Below are positions 20,649 through 32,459 of a DNA stretch of 50,195 bases, piece after piece. The translations under genes were made by a program, and so were the position numbers. The notes under the pieces are model-generated. The model was not told the origin of the DNA and ran no database searches. It worked only from the letters and a program-made list of their open reading frames with translations. How positions within the stretch are numbered: the first letter of the stretch is position 1; every line of letters starts with the position of its first letter. The stretch is from positions 1 through 50,195 of the forward strand of contig JAAVTG010000437.1 in NCBI GenBank assembly GCA_011947345.1. Direction: 5' to 3'. This DNA is from Phytophthora quininea (Eukaryota; Oomycota; Peronosporomycetes; Peronosporales; Peronosporaceae).

Positions 20649-22991
20649 CTACCAGGGCTCCTCGAACGTGCCGAACGGGTACTCGCCCGTGTTGAGCGAG
20701 AAGGTGGCGCAGAGCGGGTTGGCCGGCGCCGTCGTGTTGTAGACGTCGCAGTCGGTCTCAGGCTTGATGGCTACGACGTAGTCGCAGTCCTCAGCCACCT
20801 TCTTGAGGCCGTGGCCCACCTGCGGGTAGTACACGCTCCAGTCGTCGGCCGTCAGCGTGAACTCGACGTGCTGGGTCTGGCCGGGCTCGAGCGAGATCTT
20901 GTTGAACTTCTTGAGCTGCTTCATCTCGGGGATGTTGAGCGAGTTGTATGGCTGGATGAGGAACAGCATGACGGTCTCCTTTCCGGCGACACTTCCAGAG
21001 TTGGTCACGTCCACGGACGCCACGACGTCCTCGGTGGCCGATGAAACGACGCTGCGGCTCAACTTGACCTCCGAGTACGTGAAGTTGGTGTAGCTGAGAC
21101 CGTGGCCAAAGTCCCACTGGTTCTTGCAGTCGTAAGTGTTCCAGTCGGCGTCCTCGCAGAGCTGGTTCACGGGGTGGTTGTACGTCATGAGGGTGTTGGC
21201 CTGGTCCTTCGGGTAAGTGATCGGCATGCGGCCGCTCGGGTTTACCTTGCCGTACAGGATTTCTGCCATGGCCTTGCCGCCCAATTCACAAGCCAGAAGA
21301 CCGTTGACAACAGCGTGGACGTTCTCAGGGATCTCACCAAGCAGACGCGGTCGGCCCTCAAACAGCACAACGATCACCTTGGTACCGGTGGACGCAAGTT
21401 CCTTCACGTACTCGATCTGACCGGCAGGCAGTGCCAGGTCATTGATGTCGCCGGGCTTCTCAGCATACGTGTCTTCGCCAATGACGGCGATGGTGTACTC
21501 GGCCTTGGCAGCCATCTCCTTGGCCGTAGCCAGGTCCGCCTCGGAGTACGTTCCGTTCGGGTACAGGCCGTTGAAGTAGCTGACGTTGCTGCCAATGATC
21601 TCCTCGATGCCAGACTTGACGGTGATACCGTTGGGCAACAGGTCTTCCTGGTCACTGTAGCCCTGCCACGAGATGGTCCAGCCACCGCACATGCGGCCGA
21701 TGTTGTCGGCGGTGAAGCCCGTGAGGAACACGTTGGCGTCCTGGGCCAGCGGCAGAACGTTGTCGTTGTTCTGCAGCAGCACGATGGACTCGCGGGCCAG
21801 CTCCAGAGCAGCAGCCTTGTCGTCGTCGTTGCCGATCAGAGCCAAGTTCTCCTCGCCGGGGACTGGGGTCTCGTACAGACCGAGCTTGAGCTTCATCTTG
21901 ATCACACGACGAGCCGAAGCTTTGAGACGCGAGTAGAACTGCGGGCTCTGCGCGATGAGCTCCTTGGTACCGTTGAAGAAGCTCGTGTCCTGCGCCACCA
22001 TGCTCATGTCCACCGACGCGCGGGTCAGCGAGATGCGCGTGGCTTCGGTCTCGTTGCGAGCAGTGCGGTGGAAGTCCGTGAGCTGGTTGATCTCAGCATA
22101 GTCCGTCACCATCATGCCGTCGAAGCCCGTGTCGTCACGCAGCAAAGCGTTCATGATCTTGGTGTTGGAGACGGTGGGGACACCGTTGATGGAGATGTAG
22201 TTCTCCATGGCACTAATCACACCAGCGTCCACAGCAGCTTTGAATGGCGGATAGAAGTAGTTCATCATGTCGTAGTCCGAGACCGTGACGGCGTCCTTGT
22301 CGTGGCCCGAGGGCGTCTTAGGGTACACGATCCAGTGCTTCATGCAGGCAGCAGTGTGGTTGTTGCTCTGCAGTCCACGGATAATAGCGTCGCCCATGAC
22401 CGAGTTGATGTGCGGGTCCTCGCTGAACGTCTCGAACGTACGCGCCCACAGCGGGTTACGCGAGATGCCGAGAATGGGGCCAAACACCCATGGCACGCCC
22501 ATAGCTTCCGTGTCGCGGCCGGTGACTCGACCTTGCTCGTAGACGAGGTCGGGGTTGAACGAGGCACCGCCGTTGATCTGCTGGCCGAACAGCACTGCAC
22601 CTTTAGCGAAGATGGCGCCGTGCACCGAGTCCACGCCGTAGACCATCGGGTGTCCGCCGTTCTCCTCCATGGTGATCTCTTGGATGCGGGTGACACGCTC
22701 ACGCCACTCCTCGGCCGTCCACATGTAGGTGCCGTTGACGGGGCCGTTCATGAAGGGGCTGGTGAGGTACGAGCCCACGCGCATCTTGGCGTACGCGCGC
22801 ACCTTGTCGTCGTCGATCTCGTTGTCGTCAGTCAGGAGCTGGTTGATGTCGATCTGGGTCATCTGGCCGATGATGTCGTCCTCGGTGAAGGTGGCCATGA
22901 TGGCGTCGGCGCGCTCGTCCCATTCGTCTGCGGACACGGCGGTGAGGCCGAGAGCTGCGCACAGCACGGCTCCGATCCACGATTGCAGCAT
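20649..22991 (-). CDS. Secreted beta-glucosidase, glycoside hydrolase family 3
   Basis: Intact 780-codon frame, a GH3 enzyme that would remove terminal glucose from beta-glucosides such as cellobiose outside the cell. I chose ATG 22991 because the frame there begins with a signal peptide (MLQSWIGAVLCAALGLTAVSA) and an Inr promoter match lies at 23029-23044, between this ATG and the frame's earlier ATG at 23069. Visible features are VYGVDSVHG, GRDTEAMGVPWVFGP, KHWIVYP, the nucleophile Asp in GMMVTDYAEI (about residue 297), NPSGRMPITYP in the second domain, and a C-terminal fibronectin-III-like domain (DFGHGLSYTNF onward). Several N-glycosylation sites are present. It lies between copies C and D. 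No introns. Confidence 0.93.
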   Translation of the reverse strand: MLQSWIGAVLCAALGLTAVSADEWDERADAIMATFTEDDIIGQMTQIDINQLLTDDNEIDDDKVRAYAKMRVGSYLTSPFMNGPVNGTYMWTAEEWRERVTRIQEITMEENGGHPMVYGVDSVHGAIFAKGAVLFGQQINGGASFNPDLVYEQGRVTGRDTEAMGVPWVFGPILGISRNPLWARTFETFSEDPHINSVMGDAIIRGLQSNNHTAACMKHWIVYPKTPSGHDKDAVTVSDYDMMNYFYPPFKAAVDAGVISAMENYISINGVPTVSNTKIMNALLRDDTGFDGMMVTDYAEINQLTDFHRTARNETEATRISLTRASVDMSMVAQDTSFFNGTKELIAQSPQFYSRLKASARRVIKMKLKLGLYETPVPGEENLALIGNDDDKAAALELARESIVLLQNNDNVLPLAQDANVFLTGFTADNIGRMCGGWTISWQGYSDQEDLLPNGITVKSGIEEIIGSNVSYFNGLYPNGTYSEADLATAKEMAAKAEYTIAVIGEDTYAEKPGDINDLALPAGQIEYVKELASTGTKVIVVLFEGRPRLLGEIPENVHAVVNGLLACELGGKAMAEILYGKVNPSGRMPITYPKDQANTLMTYNHPVNQLCEDADWNTYDCKNQWDFGHGLSYTNFTYSEVKLSRSVVSSATEDVVASVDVTNSGSVAGKETVMLFLIQPYNSLNIPEMKQLKKFNKISLEPGQTQHVEFTLTADDWSVYYPQVGHGLKKVAEDCDYVVAIKPETDCDVYNTTAPANPLCATFSLNTGEYPFGTFEEPW

Positions 22992-23028
22992 CGGGCTTGT
23001 TGCTTGTAGGTCGTTCTCGAAGGAAGGG

Positions 23029-23044
23029 AAATTGGAGAATGACG
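23029..23044 (-). promoter_or_regulatory. Oomycete Inr core promoter match upstream of the GH3 gene
   Basis: Minus strand reads CGTCATTCTCCAATTT, close to the oomycete Inr consensus GCTCATTYYNCAWTTT. It ends 37 bases before the ATG at 22991 and supports that start. Confidence 0.65.
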
Positions 23045-24003
23045 AGGAAGCGGGCAAGCTCGAAGACAAGCGGTGGTGGGCCTAGATGGTGTCGAGGCAC
23101 GCAGCTCCACGAGCCTGGCTGCTTTGGTCTCACTTGATCTCACCTGCACAAGGAAGCTACGCAGGGGAACGCTAGTCGTCTCTTCCATTTCAATCCGCGG
23201 GCTCCAAAGGATCCGAGGTGTCTGTGAGAGCGGCCTCGATGAATTGTACCTTGAAGCTGGAGGCCGTTTCTCACAGCCCGTCGACCAAGCAGAAACTGAA
23301 GTTTGATTAAGGCCCACGTCCGACGTCAAATCGTTTTGGTGCAAGGATGCATAACCCGCGTGGCGTGATCGATCTCCGCGCGATTAGTGGGGTGTTTTGC
23401 GGACTGTGGTTGAAGTTGAGACGGGAATGCTTTGCAGTGCACTCCGATTAACAGTCCGTGGACACTAGTGTTCAGTTAACGGCTCGAGCTTCATCCGAAC
23501 AAGCACTTCCATCGTGCTATGGAGGAGGCTCTTCACACGGATTCTGTCGAGACCGGGGCAATAACAGTAGTTGCAGACAACCGGGATGTGGACCAAATCC
23601 TCGGCAATGCGTAGACAACCGTCTCTAAATAAATAGTATCTTGGTCATCAATGCCGAGTGGATGCTTCAACGATCGACCGCGCAGTGTAGAAACCGCAAC
23701 ACCAGCACACTCATCTCCAGGAATGCGCTGGCGACGATAGCCATCGCCGTACAGCATTCGGAAATGATGATGGAACCGATGCAATAGCTAGCAACAGCTG
23801 AGACCCACGTAACCCGGCTTGTAGAGTCGTCAACCAGCTGACAGCCGACTCACCTGGTTGATACTGCAACTTGGGACTTTCCGGGGACTGCCTACTGTAT
23901 GGATACAAGATAGCCGCAGGCGATGGAAGCACGAAACATATTGTAGTGATGACCATCTACCTCGCCTTTCGATCGGGGGCTCTTTAGATCTCGACCCTGC
24001 AAT
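23045..24003. other. Gene-poor spacer between the GH3 gene and copy D
   Basis: About 0.96 kb. It should hold upstream regulatory sequence of the GH3 gene and the 3' flank of copy D. A minus-strand frame at 23533-23784 (83 codons, HRFHHHFRMLYGDG...) resembles nothing I know, and no transposon ends or RNA genes are visible. Confidence 0.5.
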
Positions 24004-26575
24004 TAACCACACTGCACGAGCTCCGACCATGATAGATCTGCTGTGTTCACTCGTCGTTGTAGCTTCAGATTTCGAGTGTACTCGTTGTGCTCGCCAACAA
24101 CCGCCACAGGCAGTAGCACCACTTAATGTGGTCGCAATAACAACTGATAGTACGCTAACCGCATCGTGTGGTCTCGGCCATGCCTCATCCTCAAGTACAC
24201 GAGCGGATCGCTCAGCAGAATGGCGTTCATGAAAGCCACGTTGGCTTTGACGTCGTCGCTGCGTCCGTGCAGACATTTCATCTGGTGCTGGATGAATTGC
24301 AGCGGATCGATGACTGTCTTCGTACTCGCAAGCTGCTCTTTGTACGGGTTGGTCGGCGCATATGTGTCTTGACGAGATCGACGTCCCAACCACTTGGCTA
24401 CTTGCCGTTTGGTCCAGACCACGAGAGCGAGGAGATTCACCTTCACCTTCTTGCACGTGTTTTGACTCCCCAAGACGCTTGATTTAACCACGAGTTGCTG
24501 CTCTTGTTGACCCTCTTGAATGCAGAAGAACTCGCTTGTCCAATGCACTGCCATACTCACCGTCGGCCACAAAACGCCTGCTGTGTAGGGCACCGGAGTC
24601 GGCACAAGGACGAACCTTTTACGGTGCTGGACGGCCCGGATCCTCCACAGTTGCAGCAGTAACACGCAAACTCCGAGTACTGTCGCCACGGCGAGTACCA
24701 AACAAATGAGGAACTTGATATCAATCAGCACTCCACCCAGCAACTTGCTGCCACTGCCGCGGTTAGCGAAGCTGTATTGATATTTGATCGGGACCCACGA
24801 TCGTCCAAGGTTGCGTGGCAGCTCCATCATCTTGATAATCTGCGCGGATCGAATCGAGGTGAGACGGTATTGGGCTGGTAGGGTCATACTCGAGAACAGA
24901 CTCAGTAGAAACTCTGGTACACCAACAACTCCATTGCTGACACGTTGACTCCGAGTCAGCCAGTGCGAAGCCCACACGCCCACGATCAGCTGCCACACCA
25001 AAGCAAACACCCACACACTTCGCATCTGAACGACGGCGTATGACACGAAAGACTGGAGTTTAATGTTGAGCACTCCACCTTTCGTGACAAAGTGATCTTC
25101 CAGGACGTTATACGTGAACGGAACGTCGAGCAAGTGAGCCACGACGTAACAAACCACTGGGAACGGACTACCATACACAATAGCCTGCGATGGAACGTGG
25201 CCAACAACCGACACGTTCTCCAGAGCCGTGACCGGGTCATCGTTTCCTTGTTGTTGTCCTCTTCGTAAACGTAGTAGAAGCTCAGTATGAGACCCACGCC
25301 TCAAACCCAAAAGTACGCTTGACCGATCACTCGGAGCGTCATCACTAGTCGATACCATTGCACAACGTCGGAAGTGAGTAGAGCGGTCTCGTACCGATAA
25401 TCGTCCACGTAAATCGTCTCGCAAGAACTAGCAGCCTCACACGTTCTTGCTCGAATAACTGTCGTCACATCCGACCGGCGATAGCCCAGCGAACTCAGTC
25501 CACCGCGACACACTTGCAGGTCTTCTTGGCTCTCCATGAACGTCAGATCCACGATCGCGTTCGGAAACCTCGCTTGTACGACGTGAAGTCTCTTCATTGT
25601 ATGCACGTACAGCAACCCCACAGCTTGGCACTGCGTATCTGTAGTAGCACATGAACGGCTGAAGTTGGTCCAGAGTTCGTAACAAAATCGCGGTTTCTTA
25701 ATGTGCCGACCGCGGCTGGGAAAACAAATTTCGTGGGCGTTTATCTTGGCCAACAACTCGGGCGAATAGTACAGAGCCTGGTTGGTCCTCCAGTTGATGT
25801 TGGTGAAGAACTGAGGGAGCAAGAACTGGTGCAGTCGGTCCACGTATTTGTTTTCCGTGCGTATCGACATCGTCACGGGACCAGTCGCTCCTTGGCTTGA
25901 GTTCATCTTGGACACGGCGTTCACTAGCGAGTCGATCATTTTAAAAGCCACGTCGCCACTGAGCACAGAGCTTGGACAAACCGATCGGTACAATAAGCAG
26001 TCGGGAAATGCAGACACCTTCAAGAACGCTGCAAAGGCTCGCCACACAATCGACGTCGAGTCCGACTTGTAACTCCACCCATTCGCAGTCAAACTTTTAT
26101 CTTCCACCGCTCCGCTCTTTGTTGCTGCAAAGACGGAGTAATTCCAAGTCGTCCCGAAGCTCAAGACCTCATCCGGTTGCAGCGAAGGATAATACTTTCT
26201 CATGTCGGAGATTCCCAGACCAGAGCGAACAACTTCAGTGAAGACCAAGCCCAACGACACTAGTCCGATACCGAGTCGCAGCCAGGAAAACGGGAGATGC
26301 AGCTGGAACTCAATTTCTCGCCTTACAAGCTGTCGACGGACCGTTTTGTCGATGAGAGCGTCGGGGTCTGTCAATGTCCTTGGACTGAAGCCATTCCTCT
26401 CGACATTCTTCCGCGGCCAATGCAAAATAGTGTCCGATACGGTTTTGTTCTCGACTGGTGCCGGCGTCACTCTGGTGGAAGTCATGGCAGCTGCAAATCT
26501 GCTGCAATATGCGGCAATGGGATAATAAGCATCCTCGCCATGAATCCAACAAAAGTAGTCATCATATTCCAGCAT
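24004..26575 (-). pseudogene. Multi-pass membrane protein family, copy D (inverted)
   Basis: Fourth paralogue, opposite in direction to A to C. The N-terminal 424-codon frame (26575-25301) starts with a unique leader (MLEYDDYF...; MTSTRVTPAPVENK is an alternative start). It then follows the family through LHLPFSWLRLGIGLVSL, GWSYKSDSTSIVWRAF, TNINWRTNQALYYSP and DDYRYETALLTSDVVQW. It stops at a TGA near 25301 in place of CGA (FWV-R-GVG), shifts frame near 25215, and continues through YGSPFPVVCYVVAHL, SYAVVQMRSVWVF, KLLGGVLIDIKFLICLVLAV and QFIQHQMKCLHGRSDD. A TAA near 24123 replaces CAA in RPHQVVLLP. The family tail ends at about 24004. The GGV-LIDIK junction is in frame here, unlike copies A and C. 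Two C-to-T nonsense changes make this a likely pseudogene. Confidence 0.8.
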
Positions 26576-26628
26576 TGTTTCGCAGTCTTATCCCGTTTTT
26601 CGTGGTTCAAGTAAGATATTTAGGATAT

Positions 26629-29600
26629 TTATTGTCGACAAACAGCAGTCAAAGGACGCCGTTCGAGGTCGACCACAACTCCTTCCGCTCCTGGATCGGG
26701 TTTCCGGTACATTGCTCGGGACTCCTGCATGACTTGTCCTTCATTGATCCCCAAAAGGTCTTGCTCCTCAGTGCCACAATAGCTTACATTTCTTTTCTCC
26801 GCATCCACTTGCGCCTGACTACACGAGAACAGCACCGGTTGTCCAAACTGCTCCGTGACTCGATGAACTTTTAAGAACCGACCGTTGTACGTATCTCCAA
26901 CTGGAGCCTTTCGTAGAGTCCCAGAGAAAATGTGCAGGTCGTCCAGATAAATATCCAAGTCCTTGACTCCGCGGTCCGGCGACTTGGCGTAGTTCCAAAA
27001 CTTGATCATGGACACGACCACCGGCGTGTCGAAGCCCAGGTAGATGATATTTCCCTGTGGGTTGCCTAAAGAGCTCGCCAACGGAGCTAGCCACGCGTCG
27101 TGGGCCTCCCACGTATTCTTATCCAGGCCGCTAACTAAGTTTTCAGGAGTACGTGCGTCTTGCTGCCTTCCCCGCTACTATCCAATTCAGACACTGAGAA
27201 CGGGACGGCAGAAACAATCGTAGGCTTTTCAGTGATCCGAGCGCCTGCAAAGTCGTAAAGTTCAATGCCATTCAGTCCGAGATAATAAGGGTCTCCCCAC
27301 GTTGTCCAGCAAATGATCTTGAACATGAATCCTTGCGGATATAGCGGAGCCTCGTAATCCTGCCGGACAATTGGCGTCTTGTACGTATTGACGTTGAACG
27401 GGTAGCGTACACGATCAGTGTACAGCGATGAGTCATTTGAAGACTCGGCTACTGGGAACCGCAACAGTTGACCGAAATTGAATTCAGCTACGCCTGGAGC
27501 TTTGCGAACCAAGAAGCCCGTCTCCTTTGGTGATATTAAAGCACCATCCAACAGCACAGCCAGTTGTTTGACTCCACGGTAAGTATCTTCTGGAGATTTG
27601 TTGTAGTTCCACAGCCTCAGGCCGTAAAAGTATTGAGCCTTTTTGAACTCGATCCGAACTTCCGCCACTGCATCGGATTGCAACGGAACGAGCCACATGT
27701 GCGTGTCATCGCACGTAGTTCCTTCTCCATCGACCAACTTACAAGAATCAACGTCAGAGCGTGTAAATAAATACAAGAATTGCAACTTCAAACCTTATCT
27801 AACGTGCGAGGGTCCCCGTGTACCCCACCTGCAGAACAAAGCGTTAGAACTATCTAACATGTTTTTTACTGCTTCAATCAACTTACCGATGCGAGATCTC
27901 GAGGAGTAGCATCCAAGTTGGATATATCGAGTGGGATTGGAGTCCCTCGCGAGCCCACAAGAACATCAACTTGAGTCAATCCAATATAATTCCTATCGCC
28001 CCACGTGCTGTGCAATCGCAGTGTAAGACGTCGACCGTATCGGAGCTTTTCTTCGCTATTGAGGCCACCGTCGAGATCTCCCAATGACTTGCTATCTTCG
28101 CTCACTTTTGCGTCTGGTGATCGCTCCTGCGGTTCTTCTACTATCCAGGAATCGATTGACGTTCTTATCCTCGAGTTTCCCGGTAGTCGACGCGTCGCCA
28201 TTGTCATGGGTCGGCCATCTTTCCCCAACACTTGACGCTGCTCGTCGTCATCGCTTTCCTGGGTTTTAGGACTGCTATCAATTGTTCGTGATCCGGCATC
28301 AGAGGTCCGTGGCCTTCGCAACTCCATCGACCGATGCACAGTCGCCAGTATCTCTTTAGCTTCTTCATCTTCTCGTTCCTGCTCCTTAGAAAGTGCTCGC
28401 AAGGTCGCGTCATTTTCTTCAATAGCCTGCAAGATCTCCGTCTCTTGTGTGAACAGAATCACTTCATTGGACAACTCCAAGCTCTCAGCGCCTACAAGCC
28501 CCGGGATTGCCGGATTTCGCCTTCAAAAACGACTTTTCCCGTAGAATCCCCAGGCATGGAATCAAATAAGAGGAGACGAGCCTCACGAACACCACGACAA
28601 GTATGCGTCCGTGACTTGTTGTAGTTCCAGATGCGCACCATCGAGATTGAGACGGCGGTATTCATCTCCAACAGAACGTAGTGCTGTTCTTCCTGTGTAA
28701 ATGGCGCTAGCCACATGTGGAAGTCGTCGCAAGTGAAATTGACACCGTCAACCAGATTCTTCGGGACCCGTGGATCATTCGTATTCTCCTCCAGCACATT
28801 GATACTCTCCGGACATGCCGTCACTTGGTTACTTGGGTCTTGGAACTTGACCAACTCGCCCCGTTCGTTAAAAATCTCCACTCCATTCAGACCGACGTAG
28901 TACGGATCGCCCCACGTGCTCAAAATCTCAATCTGTAGGCATTTTCCGCTTGGCAGCACTGGGATTTCGCTAACATGGCTGACATCTTCGTCGATAGGTT
29001 TTTCGATGGAGACAATTTCAGGTAATGGAGCAGCCAACGAACTTCTCGACGTTGACGATGGTAACACTGGGCTAGAGAAACTGGAGCTTAACGCTCCTTG
29101 TCGTAGTTCAGTCAGCAATGCCGAAGTCGTGAACGTCCTCGTATCGGCAGGCTTCGGCTTGGCTTCAAACAGTTCTAAACGATCGATTGTTGCTGTGCGT
29201 TGGTCTTCAAGCTCTGTAGGCTGCGGTAAACGACTGCGGTTCGTTTTGCTGAATTTCTCAAGACTATCCCAGGACGATAGAGACTCCGTCACCTTGTGTT
29301 GCCGTCGTTCATAAGCCAATTCAACCATTGGCTTTACTTCTTCAACTGGAACGAAACTTGGCTTGTCATCTTGTCTCTCACTTCGAGCGCTGTATGTGGC
29401 TTTGCTCTGTCTTCGACGGCTGGTTAAACTCCCAGACTGGGGCTTCTCGTCAGCTATCCAGTCATCCAGGCCAGCAGTAGATCTGCTGGTTGAAAGCGAA
29501 CCACTTTCAGATGAATTCCGAGCTGTTAGCCATACGGGAGTGCTTCCGTTGGGCTTTTCCGAGCTCGAAGAGAAATGTTTCTGTTCTGAGCCCCTTGCTT

Positions 29601-31634
29601 TGGCGCCAATGATGTCCGAGCGTGAAGGTCGAGCCGTTCTCGTCGTTTTCCTTGCTGTTCCGAGTAGATCAATCCACGTGCAAATGTTCTCGTCTTGGTC
29701 GCCAAACGTTTCCGGCAGAGATCCTGTCCAGATGCACTTGCCTCCGACCAGAACTTCCATGTCACGAGTGCAAGCAGTATGCGATTTCTATGGAGAGCAG
29801 TAAGTCAGCAATTATTTCTACCATCTTCAGATGAAGTGCTACCTACGTACACTGTTATAATTCCAGACACACAGTTTACTTGGTGCAGACTCCACTTCGA
29901 ATCCAATGAGCAGCACACCTGAAGCAAATGTGAGTCGCTAAATAAAATAGTGGTAGTCTTGTTCGTTCATACTTCATACCTGAGTCGCTTAGTCGTCCCA
30001 GCCACATGTCCTTTTCCGAATTAGTATGAGCTACGCCGTTAAATAGCCGTCCCAGTCCTCGAACCATGTCGTTGGATTGGGGTAACGGCCTCCCGTTGAT
30101 ATGATCATATAAGCGGAGGTTTTCCGGGTCCACGGCGAGTTCGTCGCCATTGAGATCGTAGACGCAAATCTGAGTGAGTCCAACCGCCTTCGTTCGGCTC
30201 CAAGTTGACAACAACTTCACTCGGATTTCAACTATCTCGCCTTCAGCACATGAATCTTGTGTTGGTAGCTTTAGCCGAGGGACCAAAGGCGACAAAATCT
30301 CGCAAGGTTTTGTCTCCTGCTTGGTAAAGTCGCTTGCCATCGGCTTAGCGTCTGCAGCGAGCAAATGCTCATCGATTTCTGCTGTTCTTTGGACTGCAGT
30401 TGTCTCGGCGGCTCCATTACGACCCAGTGCTTGAACTTGAGCTGTTTTAGCCTCTAATTCTGCAGCTGCTTCCTCCTGCAATTCCTTCAGCTTCGCTAGT
30501 CGTTCCTGACGTTTAACTTCCATGAGTCGCTCAATCTCTTTCTCTTCATCTTCCAGCTGCTTCATCATCCTGGCTCGCCGAGCTTCCGCTTCTTTGAGAA
30601 TCCGCTGCTTTTCCTCTCGTTCCCGTTCGAGTCGTTCTTTGATCTCATTAGCATATTTGTCTTCCCACTGCAGTTGTTCTTGTAGCAAATGTTGCAGCGG
30701 AGCCACCGATGGATGCTCTGTAGTCTCCACCGTCGTCATTGCTAGTTCCTCCGGTTCTACCAACACAGTCTCGTTCGTTGGGGACGTAGCGTTAAGGGTC
30801 GTCGTGATCTCCTTCCAAATCGCTGGGTCACCAATGGAACTCTGCAGCGCTCTAACATCGTTCGCATCCTGCTCACTGGCTTGAAATTGCTGCAACACGT
30901 CGACCAACGCGCGTTGCTTCGATCGAAAGGTGTTGGATCATCCCAAACAGCTCCTTCGTCGTCCGGGAGAAGTCGACGGTTGTGTCTTCACTTGTAGTCT
31001 GCTTGAAGTCGTGTTGGCGCGTGGTGTCTTCAACGTCGTCGACGTCTTCGATCACCAATTCCCGCGTTGATGTGGCGGCACCACGCGTGTCGTCCACCTC
31101 TTGCTCCTCGTCTTCAAACTCTTCAAAAGACTCTTCTAGATAGCTCTCTTCTTCTTCCTCCTCTTTGTCTTCATTAGTTGTTAGTCGGAACAACGGCATC
31201 CCGTCCTGATGGTCGACGGCCACCCCCATAGGCGCTTGAGGTCGGTTCCACTTGGCTCGTGGCACGCGCTGCTCACCACCACCATCACCACCACCAAAGT
31301 TGAGTGTAGTGGACGGCGCCGACTTGCACTTGGCGAGTCGTTGCTCTCTCGAAGTCAACTTGGTGGGCAGCACTGACGTCGCCGACTTCGTATGTCGATT
31401 AGAACTGGTAGGGTTGGCCTGAGCGCGTGTCGGCACGTTGAAGGCCGTGACGAAAGCTTCCTCCCGTTCTTGCAGTCGGTCGTTGCGTTTGGACGCCGCC
31501 GCCAGTCGCTTCTTGACGCGGTTGCGTTCCTCCAAGACCTTAATGTACTGCATCTGCTTGGTGAGTACGGGGTCGGCTTTGGCCTCAGCTGTGGCCTTTG
31601 CTCCGCCCGAGGATGGAATTCCTGCTTCTCCCAT
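26629..31634 (-). CDS. KATNIP (KIAA0556)-like ciliary protein with DUF4457-type repeats
   Basis: Large minus-strand gene (about 1500 aa). It matches katanin-interacting protein, a ciliary-base and microtubule-associated protein, which fits an organism with flagellate zoospores. Repeated units contain LLSTWSRTKAVGLTQI (about 30170), ILSTWGDPYYVGLNGVEIF (about 28900), LHSTWGDRNYIGLTQVDVL (about 27980), CWTTWGDPYYLGLNGIELYD (about 27280) and WNYNKSR/WNYAKSP motifs. The N-terminus is basic then highly acidic, and a coiled coil (EERLEREREEKQRIL-like) lies near 30600. Introns visible: 29979-29919, 29850-29788, about 27886-27829 and 27793-27738. Single-base frame changes near 30925, 28498, 27830 and 27155 interrupt otherwise continuous protein. 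I take these as assembly errors. Confidence 0.85.
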
Positions 31635-31958
31635 CGCTTCCGCTCCATGGTCCCGGAAAACAATACTAAGATCGTCTTTAGAGACGCTTCATAGCGACGG
31701 TTCGATCTGTCGGAGACAGTAAGCGAGGAACTTTTGGCGGGAAGGGAATGCCGGCGATCAGAAAGCGTGCCGACACGTGCCGCGCTCGTGCAGTGCCAGT
31801 GCGAGATTCATGCATTCCATCGCTGCTACATGCATTCCACTGCCGTTGTGTCACCGTGACGATGGTATAACCTGGTCTCATTGTGATCCTTGGGCTCTGC
31901 TGTCGGTCCGCACTTCGCTGCAGCGTTCACAAATCTCCAGCCGAAGCTGTCCAGCCTC

Positions 31959-31974
31959 CTTCATTCGCGAATTT
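31959..31974 (+). promoter_or_regulatory. Oomycete Inr match upstream of the 66-aa gene
   Basis: CTTCATTCGCGAATTT fits the Inr consensus and ends 46 bases before ATG 32021. The interval 31635-32020 is a head-to-head promoter region shared with the KATNIP-like gene. Confidence 0.6.
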
Positions 31975-32020
31975 GCTCGCTTGGACCGCAGTCGTCTACC
32001 GGGAAGTTACCACCGCCACC

Positions 32021-32221
32021 ATGAAGTTCCTGAAGACCATGTTCCGTCGCAAGTCGACCGAAGCGTCGGATCAAACCACCACCGACAGAGCTAACAGCAC
32101 GACGACCGGTACGCTGCCACGTCTCGACCGGACCAGAGCGCTGTACCCGACCAAGCGTGGCAAAGCCAGCAAGCGCAAACTCCCGGCCATGACGCTGCTC
32201 TTCCTCCTGACCGACTGCTAA
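32021..32221 (+). CDS. Small basic protein, 66 aa, unknown
   Basis: ATG 32021 in a strong start context (CACCGCCACCATG), stop TAA 32219-32221. The protein is Lys/Arg/Thr-rich (FRRKST, TKRGKASKRKL) and ends with a short hydrophobic stretch (MTLLFLLTDC). It has no signal peptide and no family that I recognise. The Inr match 46 bp upstream, the start context and the divergent arrangement with the KATNIP-like gene support a real gene rather than a chance frame. Confidence 0.55.
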   Translation: MKFLKTMFRRKSTEASDQTTTDRANSTTTGTLPRLDRTRALYPTKRGKASKRKLPAMTLLFLLTDC

Positions 32222-32414
32222 CACTGCAACGAAGCGGACCCCACTCAATTCTCAATCACAATAAGCCTTAATGCAACAATATACACGTCACAGACCACGC
32301 TCTTGCAAAGGCTTTCAACTGTTTTGGAGCTGCTTGGAAGTGGAGATAATCACGAACCAGGTCGGATGATGCGACTAGAGCCTTGCAGGACTCACGCATG
32401 ATCCACTTTCCAGT

Positions 32415-32430
32415 CCTCATTCCTGGATTT
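32415..32430 (+). promoter_or_regulatory. Oomycete Inr match upstream of COMT-like gene 1
   Basis: CCTCATTCCTGGATTT, 30 bases before ATG 32460. Confidence 0.55.
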
Positions 32431-32459
32431 GCATCGTGTCCAACTACCAAGTTCCAGCT

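Noticed and set aside
21102..23009. 635-codon plus-strand open frame
   Set aside because: It is exactly antisense to the GH3 gene, GC-rich and His/Val/Arg-rich, as expected for a shadow of a codon-biased gene.
23533..23784. 83-codon minus-strand frame between the GH3 gene and copy D
   Set aside because: No start context, promoter motif or recognisable domain; could be an old element remnant, but nothing supports it.
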